Source of the DNA: an uncultured Bacillota bacterium
Lineage (GTDB): Bacteria; Bacillota; Clostridia; Lachnospirales; CAG-274
Assembly (NCBI GenBank): GCA_958426775.1
Contig: CATZZP010000010.1
Location: forward strand, 1-64,000
Length of the DNA stretch: 64,000 bases
Direction of reading: 5' to 3'
Shown: positions 57,800 through 64,000 of the stretch, one piece after another
Layout: each line of letters opens with the position of its first letter
How positions within the stretch are numbered: position 1 is the stretch's first letter
The notes under the pieces: model-generated
Told to the model about the DNA's origin: nothing
The model's input: only the letters and a program-made list of their open reading frames with translations
Databases searched by the model: none
Program-made: the position numbers and the translations under genes

Positions 57800-58933
57800 T
57801 CAGTTTTTTTGGGTTAAAGAGAGCTTTTTCCTGCTGTATACCCTTAAAATATAGGCTTTCAGTACAGCAGTAACAGGTACGGCAAGAACCATTCCCCATA
57901 ATCCAAAAACCTTACCCCCTATGCTTAAGGCGGCAATTACCCCAAAGGGACTTATTTTAACCTTTTCTCCTACAACCTTAGGTACAATGTAAACCGAGTC
58001 CAGCTGTTGCAGTAAAAGCATAATGCCGCAGCCGTACAGCACCCTTATATACTCACCGCTTATAAGAGCCGAAGCAATAGTCAGCACAAATCCAACGGCA
58101 GAGCCAAAATACGGTATTAAATTAGAAAAACCCGAAATTATACCTATTGCAAAAGCAAAGGGAATTTTCACAAGCCACAGTCCTGTGCCTATAAGCAATG
58201 ACATAATAAGTCCGTCTGTAAGCTGCCCCCTTATATAACCAAGGAAAATATGGTTTAAATCCTCACCAAGGGTTTTAAGGGGCTTGTAGATTTTGCGGGG
58301 CAAAAGCACGGCTAAAATATCAGACAGCCTGCCAAAGGGCTTTTCCCTTAATAAAAGATAAAACCCCATAACACCGCCAAGGATAAGGTTAAGACAGCTG
58401 ACAACACAAAGCCTTAATATATCACTGTAGGACCTTAAATCAGCCCGGAAAACAGCCCCTTCAATATAATCTCTTATAATGCCAAGTCCCATATTCTCCA
58501 AAAAATAAGTAAGGCTCATATAGGCAGTATCCATACGTTTAATTAAATAGGTAAAGGCATGGAAAATACCCTCAGTTACACTGCCCTGACCCAAGGACCT
58601 TAGCTTAAAAAAACTGACAGCACCTATACAAACGGGAAAAAAACATAAAAAGCCAAAAACTATAATACAGGCAAGCCTTCTGCTTTTAACCCTTTCCTTA
58701 ATCATATCCACCAAAGGCGACAGCACATAATAAATAACAAAAGCAGTAATAATAGGTGCAAGCACAGCTATAATATACCTTATACACTTAAAAATACCCT
58801 CTGTAACTCCCTTTACATTTATCAGGGTATAGGCACACATATCAATTACCTCTTTTATAATATAAACTGCCGTAAAGGTTATAATTATATAAAAGCAAAG
58901 CTTAAACCAGTTTCTGTCCCAGGGTAAATTCAT
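57800..58933 (-). CDS. AI-2E family membrane transporter
   Basis: The 377-residue protein has about eight hydrophobic segments with the family signature near the end: GFSNLIPYFGSAVGFVLTIASALISGEY and IVPKVVGEKVKISPFGVIAALSIGGKVFGLWGMVLAVPVTAVLKAYI. Family members export or exchange small solutes, and some are sodium-proton antiporters; AI-2 transport itself is not general. It lies alone between the HIT gene and the citrate operon. Confidence 0.88.
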   Translation of the reverse strand: MNLPWDRNWFKLCFYIIITFTAVYIIKEVIDMCAYTLINVKGVTEGIFKCIRYIIAVLAPIITAFVIYYVLSPLVDMIKERVKSRRLACIIVFGFLCFFPVCIGAVSFFKLRSLGQGSVTEGIFHAFTYLIKRMDTAYMSLTYFLENMGLGIIRDYIEGAVFRADLRSYSDILRLCVVSCLNLILGGVMGFYLLLREKPFGRLSDILAVLLPRKIYKPLKTLGEDLNHIFLGYIRGQLTDGLIMSLLIGTGLWLVKIPFAFAIGIISGFSNLIPYFGSAVGFVLTIASALISGEYIRVLYGCGIMLLLQQLDSVYIVPKVVGEKVKISPFGVIAALSIGGKVFGLWGMVLAVPVTAVLKAYILRVYSRKKLSLTQKN

Positions 58934-58975
58934 AAAAAAATCCTTTCTGCGTATTATAGATTATTATTTACCCCA

Positions 58976-59009
58976 TATAAAAAAATAACCGCCCCTGTGG
59001 GCGATTATT
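58976..59009 (-). terminator. Terminator after the HIT gene
   Basis: AATAA/TTATT and CGCCC/GGGCG arms around CTGT, with T's on the minus strand. Confidence 0.8.
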
Positions 59010-59417
59010 TTATAATTCAGCTATTATTGCATTTTTAACCTTTTCAAAGTCCTCCTGACTTTGAGCCTTGCCCTCTGCATTAATTGTTACGCCGTCCCCC
59101 TTGTGACGAGGCACAATATGTACATGATAGTGACCTACGGTCTGACCTGCGGCAGCACCGTTATTCTGAATAATATTAATACCGTCAGCCTTCATAGCCT
59201 TTTTAACGGCAAGTGCAATTTTTTTAGCAAGACCGTGAGCCTTTGCAACAAGCTCCTCATCAAGCTCAAAAATATCTGCTCCGTGAGCCTTAGGCAGTAT
59301 AAGGCAGTGACCGGGGTTTGCAGGTGCCGCATCAAGTATTACTCTGAAGTCCTCATTCTCAAAAACAGTATTAGTAGGTATTTCGCCATTAGCAAGCTTA
59401 CAGAATATACAATCCAT
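59010..59417 (-). CDS. HIT family nucleotide-binding protein
   Basis: A 135-residue Hint-type protein. MDCIFCKLANGEIPTNTVFENEDFRVILDAAPANPGHCLILPKAH carries the zinc-type CxxC, and GQTVGHYHVHIVPRHKGDG is the histidine triad with the catalytic His. It hydrolyses AMP-linked conjugates or adenosine phosphoramidates. GGAGG precedes the ATG. Confidence 0.95.
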   Translation of the reverse strand: MDCIFCKLANGEIPTNTVFENEDFRVILDAAPANPGHCLILPKAHGADIFELDEELVAKAHGLAKKIALAVKKAMKADGINIIQNNGAAAGQTVGHYHVHIVPRHKGDGVTINAEGKAQSQEDFEKVKNAIIAEL

Positions 59418-59448
59418 TATAATTCCTCCTCAAAATAATATTTACCTT

Positions 59449-59477
59449 ATTATAAGGCTTGCTGAAATAAATTACAA
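59449..59477 (-). promoter_or_regulatory. Promoter of the HIT gene
   Basis: Minus-strand TTGTAA (59472-59477), a 17-bp spacer and TATAAT (59449-59454). Confidence 0.65.
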
Positions 59478-59496
59478 TAACTTAATAAAATCTTAA

Positions 59497-59531
59497 TTGA
59501 TTTTCCGTTAAATTTTAACTATAATAGTTAA
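59497..59531 (+). promoter_or_regulatory. Promoter with overlapping palindrome for the ABC exporter pair
   Basis: TTGATT (59497-59502), a 17-bp spacer and TATAAT (59520-59525). A perfect 17-bp palindrome, TTAACTA-TAA-TAGTTAA (59515-59531), covers the -10 box, in a MarR-like pattern. No regulator gene is adjacent. Confidence 0.65.
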
Positions 59532-59558
59532 GTTATCTTTAATTAAGGAGGTCTGAAA

Positions 59559-61292
59559 ATGATAAAAGAGCTTTCAAAGGCTGTCAGAGAATATAAGTTA
59601 CCCTCTGTTTTATCGGCAGTTTTTGTAACCCTTGAGGTTATACTGGAAGTAATAATGCCCTTTTTAATGGCAAAAATAATTGACGTAGGTATGGAAAACG
59701 GGGATATTGCCTACACCGTCAGAATAAGCATAATTACGGTAATTGTAGCCTTTTTATCCCTGCTTTTCGGTGTATTGTCGGGCAAAAGTGCCGCAAAGGC
59801 AAGCACCGGCTTTGCCAAAAACCTAAGACAGGATGTATTTTATAAAATACAGGAGTTTTCATTTGAAAATATTGATAAATTTTCCGCTTCAAGCCTTGTG
59901 ACAAGGCTTACAACCGATATTACAACCATACAAATGGCATATCAGCTTACGATAAGGGTTTTTGTAAGAGCCCCTATTATGCTGGTATTTTCCCTTGTAA
60001 TGGCAATCAATGTAAATGCAAGGCTTTCAACAATTTTTGCGGTTTCAATCCCTCTGCTTTTAGTAGTACTTTTATTAATTGTATCACGTGCTTTTCCTCA
60101 CTTCAGGGAGGTTTTTCGCAAGTATGACAAGCTTAACCGAGTTGTGCAGGAAAATGTAAATGCCGTTCGAGTTGTAAAGTCCTACGTAAGAGAGGACTTT
60201 GAAATTGATAAATTCCACGATGTATCCCGTGAGGTTTATGATAAGTTTAAGGCGGCTGAAAAAATTGTAATCTTCAACGCCCCTGCTATGCAAGCGGTAA
60301 TGTATGCAAGTATGATTATTTTAAGCCTTTTAGGCGGTAAATACATTGTTTACGGCAATATGCAGTCAGGTGAGCTTACAAGCCTTATAATGTATACAAG
60401 CATGATACTGTCCTCCCTTATGATGGTTTCCATGATATTTGTTATGCTTCTTATGGCACGTACAAGTGCATTAAGAATTACAGAGGTTTTAAGAGAGGAA
60501 AGCACCATGACCTCACCTGAGGAGGCTGTTACACAGGTCAGCGACGGCAGTATTGAGTTTGATAAGGTTTCCTTTGGCTACAGCGATGACGAAGACAAGC
60601 TTGTATTAACCGATGTCAGTCTTAAAATAGAAAGCGGTGAAACTATAGGTATTCTGGGCGGAACAGGCAGCTCAAAATCAACCCTGGTTCAGCTTATACC
60701 AAGGCTTTACGACGTTAAAAAGGGTTCTGTCAAGGTAGGCGGTCGGGACGTAAGAGAGTACGACTTAGAGGCACTTCGTGACCAGGTAGCCATGGTATTG
60801 CAGAAAAACGTGCTTTTCAGCGGTACAATAGCAGATAATATACGCTGGGGCAATGAAAATGCCTCTGACCAAGAGGTCCGCAGAGTATGCAAGCTTGCTC
60901 AGGCAGACGGCTTTATACAGGAGTTTCCCAAAAAATATCAGACGGTTTTAGACCAAGGCGGTACCAACGTATCAGGCGGACAAAAGCAAAGGCTTTGTAT
61001 AGCAAGAGCCTTACTGAAAAAACCAAAAATACTTATTTTAGACGACTCCACCTCTGCTGTAGATACTAAAACCGACAGCCTTATACGCAAAGCATTCCGC
61101 GAGGAAATACCAAACACCACCAAGCTTATTATAGCCCAGAGAGTAAGCTCTGTAGAGGACGCCGACAAGGTTATTGTACTTGACGAGGGCAAGGTGGCAG
61201 GCTTTGACACCCCCGAAAATCTCCTTAAAAACAACAAAATATATCAGGAGGTATATTATTCTCAAATGAAGGGAGCTGAGGAAAATGCGTAA
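59559..61292 (+). CDS. ABC exporter subunit, permease fused to degenerate ATPase
   Basis: The 577 residues have six membrane segments (about 18-310) and an ATPase domain (about 335-577). Walker A is GGTGSSKST, with Ser replacing the last Gly of the loop. Signature NVSGGQKQRLCIARAL is intact, and Walker B is LILDDSTSAVD, with Asp in place of the catalytic Glu, so this half is the non-canonical site of a heterodimer. AGGAGG precedes the ATG. It overlaps the next gene by 8 bp; together they resemble lipid or drug exporters of the MsbA/YheI-YheH type. Confidence 0.93.
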   Translation: MIKELSKAVREYKLPSVLSAVFVTLEVILEVIMPFLMAKIIDVGMENGDIAYTVRISIITVIVAFLSLLFGVLSGKSAAKASTGFAKNLRQDVFYKIQEFSFENIDKFSASSLVTRLTTDITTIQMAYQLTIRVFVRAPIMLVFSLVMAINVNARLSTIFAVSIPLLLVVLLLIVSRAFPHFREVFRKYDKLNRVVQENVNAVRVVKSYVREDFEIDKFHDVSREVYDKFKAAEKIVIFNAPAMQAVMYASMIILSLLGGKYIVYGNMQSGELTSLIMYTSMILSSLMMVSMIFVMLLMARTSALRITEVLREESTMTSPEEAVTQVSDGSIEFDKVSFGYSDDEDKLVLTDVSLKIESGETIGILGGTGSSKSTLVQLIPRLYDVKKGSVKVGGRDVREYDLEALRDQVAMVLQKNVLFSGTIADNIRWGNENASDQEVRRVCKLAQADGFIQEFPKKYQTVLDQGGTNVSGGQKQRLCIARALLKKPKILILDDSTSAVDTKTDSLIRKAFREEIPNTTKLIIAQRVSSVEDADKVIVLDEGKVAGFDTPENLLKNNKIYQEVYYSQMKGAEENA

Positions 61293-63138
61293 AAACACTA
61301 TAAAAAGGCTTATGAGCTATGTAACGGGTATATACAAATTTCAGTTTATAGTAGTCATAATATCTATTATAATAAGCTCTCTTGCCTCCCTTACAGGACC
61401 TCTTTCCCTTATGTATATTTTAGACGATTTTGTAATACCTCTTATAGGTCAGCAAAACCCCGACTTCAGCGGTTTAACAAGGGCAATCACGGTTCTTGCG
61501 GTTATACAGGGTATAGGCGTAATATGCACCTATCTTTACAACCGACTTATGATAAACATAGGTCAGGGTATTTTAAAGAAAATTAGAGATGATATGTTTG
61601 AGCATATGCAAACCCTGCCCATAAGCTACTTTGACAAGCGTACCCACGGAGATATAATGAGCCTTTACACAAACGATACGGATACCTTAAGGCAGATGAT
61701 AACCCAGAGTATTCCTGTAGGCTTTTCCTCCATGGTAAGTGCCGTTGTTACCTTTATTGCCATGGTAAGCATAAATGCACCTCTCTCTGTCCTTGCTGTA
61801 ATTATGGTAATAATTATGGCATTGACCACAAGTAAAATAAGCAAAAAAAGCAGTAAATACTTTGCCGCCCAACAGCTAGATATTGCCAAGGTAACAGGCT
61901 ATATTGAGGAGCATATGGCAGGTCAGAAGGTAATTAAGGTTTTTAACCATGAGGACAAAACCAAGGAGGAGTTTGACAAAATAAACGAGGAGCTTTGCGA
62001 AAGTGCCTGCAACGCAAACAGCTATGCAAATATAATGATGCCTATTATAGCTAACTTAGGTAATTTACAGTATGTGCTTACAGCTATGATAGGCGGTATA
62101 CTCGCCATATTAGGCGTAGGCGGAATTACCGTAGGCGTTATGGCAAGCTATACCCAATTTGCAAAAAGCTTTACACAGCCTTTTTCCCAAATGTCAAACC
62201 AGCTTAATTCAATTATTATGGCTCTGGCAGGTGCAGAGCGTATATTTAATATGCTTGATGAGGAGCCTGAAAAGGATGAGGGCAAGGTTACTCTTAAAAG
62301 AGTTAAAGTTAACGATAAGGGCGAAATGAGTGTATGCAGCGAGCGTACAGGCATGTGGGCATGGGCAATCCCCGATGATAAGGGTGGCTACAGCCTGAAG
62401 CCAATGGAGGGCGACGTAAGGTTTTACGATATGTCCTTCGGCTATGAAAAGGGTCATACAGTACTCCATAATATATCCCTTTTTGCAAAGCCCGGTCAAA
62501 AGCTTGCCTTTGTAGGCTCAACAGGTGCAGGCAAAACCACAATTACCAACCTTATAAACAGGTTCTACGAGGTAGATGAGGGTAAAATTGAGTATGACGG
62601 TATTAATGTTAAGGATATAAATAAAAGCTCTTTAAGACGCTCTCTGGGTATGGTATTGCAGGACACCCACCTTTTTACAGGCACTATTATGGATAATATC
62701 CGCTACGGCAAGCTGGATGCCACCGATGAGGAGGTTTATGCCGCAGCTAAGCTTGCAAATGCAGACCACTTTATAAAGCTTCTTCCAAAGGGCTACGATA
62801 CGGAGCTTACCTCCGACGGTGAAAGCTTAAGTCAGGGACAAAGACAGCTCCTTGCCATAGCAAGAGCGGCAGTTGCAAATCCTCCCGTTCTTATACTTGA
62901 CGAGGCAACCTCATCTATTGATACCCGTACCGAAAGCATAGTGCAAAAAGGTATGGACGAGCTTATGAAGGGACGTACCGTATTTGTAATTGCCCACAGG
63001 CTTTCAACCATACGTAACAGTAACGCTATTATGGTTCTTGAACACGGCAGAATTATTGAACGCGGCGAGCATGAAGAGCTTATAAAGGAAAAGGGCGTAT
63101 ACTATCAACTTTATACAGGTGCTTTAGAGCTTGATTAA
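61285..63138 (+). CDS. ABC exporter subunit, permease fused to canonical ATPase
   Basis: The 617 residues form the second half of the exporter: six membrane segments and an ATPase with Walker A GSTGAGKTT, signature-like SLSQGQRQLLAIARA and Walker B LILDEATSSID with the catalytic Glu. A linker with an extra acidic stretch (about 330-380) separates the permease from the ATPase. The start overlaps the first subunit and has GAGG upstream. Substrate unknown. Confidence 0.94.
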   Translation: MRKNTIKRLMSYVTGIYKFQFIVVIISIIISSLASLTGPLSLMYILDDFVIPLIGQQNPDFSGLTRAITVLAVIQGIGVICTYLYNRLMINIGQGILKKIRDDMFEHMQTLPISYFDKRTHGDIMSLYTNDTDTLRQMITQSIPVGFSSMVSAVVTFIAMVSINAPLSVLAVIMVIIMALTTSKISKKSSKYFAAQQLDIAKVTGYIEEHMAGQKVIKVFNHEDKTKEEFDKINEELCESACNANSYANIMMPIIANLGNLQYVLTAMIGGILAILGVGGITVGVMASYTQFAKSFTQPFSQMSNQLNSIIMALAGAERIFNMLDEEPEKDEGKVTLKRVKVNDKGEMSVCSERTGMWAWAIPDDKGGYSLKPMEGDVRFYDMSFGYEKGHTVLHNISLFAKPGQKLAFVGSTGAGKTTITNLINRFYEVDEGKIEYDGINVKDINKSSLRRSLGMVLQDTHLFTGTIMDNIRYGKLDATDEEVYAAAKLANADHFIKLLPKGYDTELTSDGESLSQGQRQLLAIARAAVANPPVLILDEATSSIDTRTESIVQKGMDELMKGRTVFVIAHRLSTIRNSNAIMVLEHGRIIERGEHEELIKEKGVYYQLYTGALELD

Positions 63139-63145
63139 AGCAAAA

Positions 63146-63186
63146 AAAATCCCTCAGAGGAAACAACTTCCCCGAGGGATTTTTTT
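63146..63186. terminator. Bidirectional terminator between ABC exporter and phoU
   Basis: AAAATCCCTC and GAGGGATTTT arms pair over a loop, with a T run on the plus strand and an A run usable on the minus strand. Confidence 0.85.
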
Positions 63187-63859
63187 ATAATATTCTTTGC
63201 TTCTGATATTCACCTGTAATACCGAACTCAACCCACTCACAGATATTAACTGCATGGTCGCCTATACGCTCAAAATACTTGCTTATCATAAGAAAGTCCA
63301 CTCCCAAATCAAGAGCCTCTTTGCTTTTGCTCTGTTTAAGGATTTCCACAACCTCACTTTTTGTTTTGTCAAACAAATCGTCCATTACATCGTCCTCTTC
63401 CGTAACAGTCTTAACAAGGTCTAAATCCTGTTCAACAAAAGCTCTTACCGCATTATGCACCATTTCAATGGCAACCTGTGCCATAGCGGGAATATGCTCT
63501 ACCATTTCAAAAATATGCTCACCCTTCATATATTGGGCAATCTCCGCAATATCCGCCGCATGGTCGCCTATACGCTCAATATCCGTTACCATTTTAAGGG
63601 CAGTAGATACACTTCTTAAATCTCTGGCAACAGGCTGTTGCCTTAAAATAAGAGAAAGACACTTAGCCTCAATCTGCTTCTCAGCCTCGTTTACATCTCT
63701 GTCGCCTTCAATAACCGCCTTAGCCAGCTTTTCATCCTGATTTTTAAAAGCAGTAACCGAATTTTCAATAGCACGCTCTACCATAGCACTCATCTTTATC
63801 ATTTCAACATTTAAAAGCTCTAAATCGCTGTCAAAATTGCGTCTTGCACTTTTGCTCAT
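63185..63859 (-). CDS. phoU: Phosphate uptake regulator PhoU
   Basis: The 224 residues form two three-helix bundles. The repeated metal-cluster motifs are seen as DRDVNEAEKQIEAKCL and DDVMDDLFDKTKSEV, with DIERIGDHAADIAEIA and FERIGDHAVNICEWV. PhoU restrains phosphate uptake and Pho signalling with PstSCAB. It follows pstB by 17 bp, the standard operon end. Confidence 0.95.
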   Translation of the reverse strand: MSKSARRNFDSDLELLNVEMIKMSAMVERAIENSVTAFKNQDEKLAKAVIEGDRDVNEAEKQIEAKCLSLILRQQPVARDLRSVSTALKMVTDIERIGDHAADIAEIAQYMKGEHIFEMVEHIPAMAQVAIEMVHNAVRAFVEQDLDLVKTVTEEDDVMDDLFDKTKSEVVEILKQSKSKEALDLGVDFLMISKYFERIGDHAVNICEWVEFGITGEYQKQRIL

Positions 63860-63876
63860 TATTCTCCTCCTTCTTA

Positions 63877-64000
63877 TCAGCCAAAACGACCTGTAATATA
63901 ATCCTCTGTACGCTTATCTGTAGGATGTGTAAATAAATCGTCTGTTTTGCCGAACTCCACCATTTCACCCAGCAGGAAAAAGGCTGTATTGTCGGATATA
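63877..64000 (-). CDS. pstB: Phosphate ABC transporter ATPase PstB, C-terminal end
   Basis: Only the last 41 codons are in the window; the TGA is at 63877. The tail ISDNTAFFLLGEMVEFGKTD and DLFTHPTDKRTEDYITGRFG is the PstB ending. The rest and other pst genes lie beyond the window. Confidence 0.92.
   Translation of the reverse strand, partial: ISDNTAFFLLGEMVEFGKTDDLFTHPTDKRTEDYITGRFG

Noticed and set aside
59447..59459. Short palindrome CCTTATAATAAGG over the HIT promoter -10 box
   Set aside because: At 13 bp and AT-rich, it is easily produced by chance around a TATAAT box.
1..64000. tRNA, rRNA, CRISPR arrays, insertion sequences or prophage
   Set aside because: No cloverleaf with CCA-type end, rRNA segment, regular spacer-repeat array, transposase frame or integrase was found by eye on either strand.

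Overview
The window looks like a chromosomal segment of a low-GC (roughly 40 % by eye), spore-forming Clostridia-type Firmicute, probably a plant-fibre-degrading gut anaerobe. Evidence: sporulation genes (spoIID, a bofA homologue, a SpoIIQ-like protein); the Clostridia-type order of the ribosomal superoperon, with a KOW-domain gene between map and infA and rpsD between rpsK and rpoA; a HrcA/CIRCE-type groESL operon; AGGAGG ribosome binding sites; a Re-citrate-synthase-like gene next to isocitrate dehydrogenase; and secreted pectin-active, dockerin-like and SLH proteins. The genus cannot be fixed from sequence alone. No rRNA, tRNA, CRISPR array, insertion sequence or prophage was seen.

Layout. 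1-2.4 kb (-): ABC exporter for a surface polysaccharide. 2.6-5.7 kb (+): uppP, murA, spoIID (wall lipid carrier, wall precursor, sporulation). 5.8-14.4 kb (-): leuS, ftsH, tilS, a DUF4127 protein and a secreted two-repeat protein. 14.5-16.4 kb (+): membrane-anchored lipase-like hydrolase and rnhA, then a 500-bp gap with a candidate small RNA. 16.9-23.9 kb: a pectin locus made of a 49-residue peptide gene, a 1944-residue secreted pectin methylesterase/acetylesterase (-) and a divergent MerR regulator (+) with a MerR-style operator between them. 24.1-30.0 kb (-): Wzz/BY-kinase/PHP-phosphatase module followed by a membrane protein, a dockerin-like protein, an SLH protein and a VanZ-like protein, with no glycosyltransferases. 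30.3-31.1 kb (+): sugar-acid SDR dehydrogenase. 31.2-33.2 kb (-): groES-groEL with CIRCE. 33.5-35.0 kb (+): DUF2508, bofA, rhomboid protease.

35.1-51.5 kb (-): the S10-spc-alpha ribosomal superoperon (rpsJ through rplQ, with secY, adk, map, infA, rpoA), in the usual order. It is interrupted by several unusually long gaps (before rpsJ, rpsJ-rplC, rplW-rplB, secY-adk, rpmJ-rpsM), each holding nested inverted repeats. Two of them lie directly downstream of good sigma-A-type promoters, as expected for autoregulatory leader RNAs.

52-64 kb: XRE regulator, SpoIIQ-like degenerate M23 protein, MscS channel and DUF951, DUF2461, isocitrate dehydrogenase with Re-citrate-synthase-like enzyme (front half of an oxidative route to 2-oxoglutarate/glutamate), AI-2E-family membrane protein, HIT protein, a heterodimeric ABC exporter, phoU and the 3' end of pstB.

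Most of the window is core housekeeping. The accessory interest lies in the pectin locus with its small peptide and operator, the kinase/dockerin/SLH surface cluster, the candidate small RNA at 16.6 kb, the structured gaps in the ribosomal operon, and the ABC permease with an extra extracytoplasmic domain.
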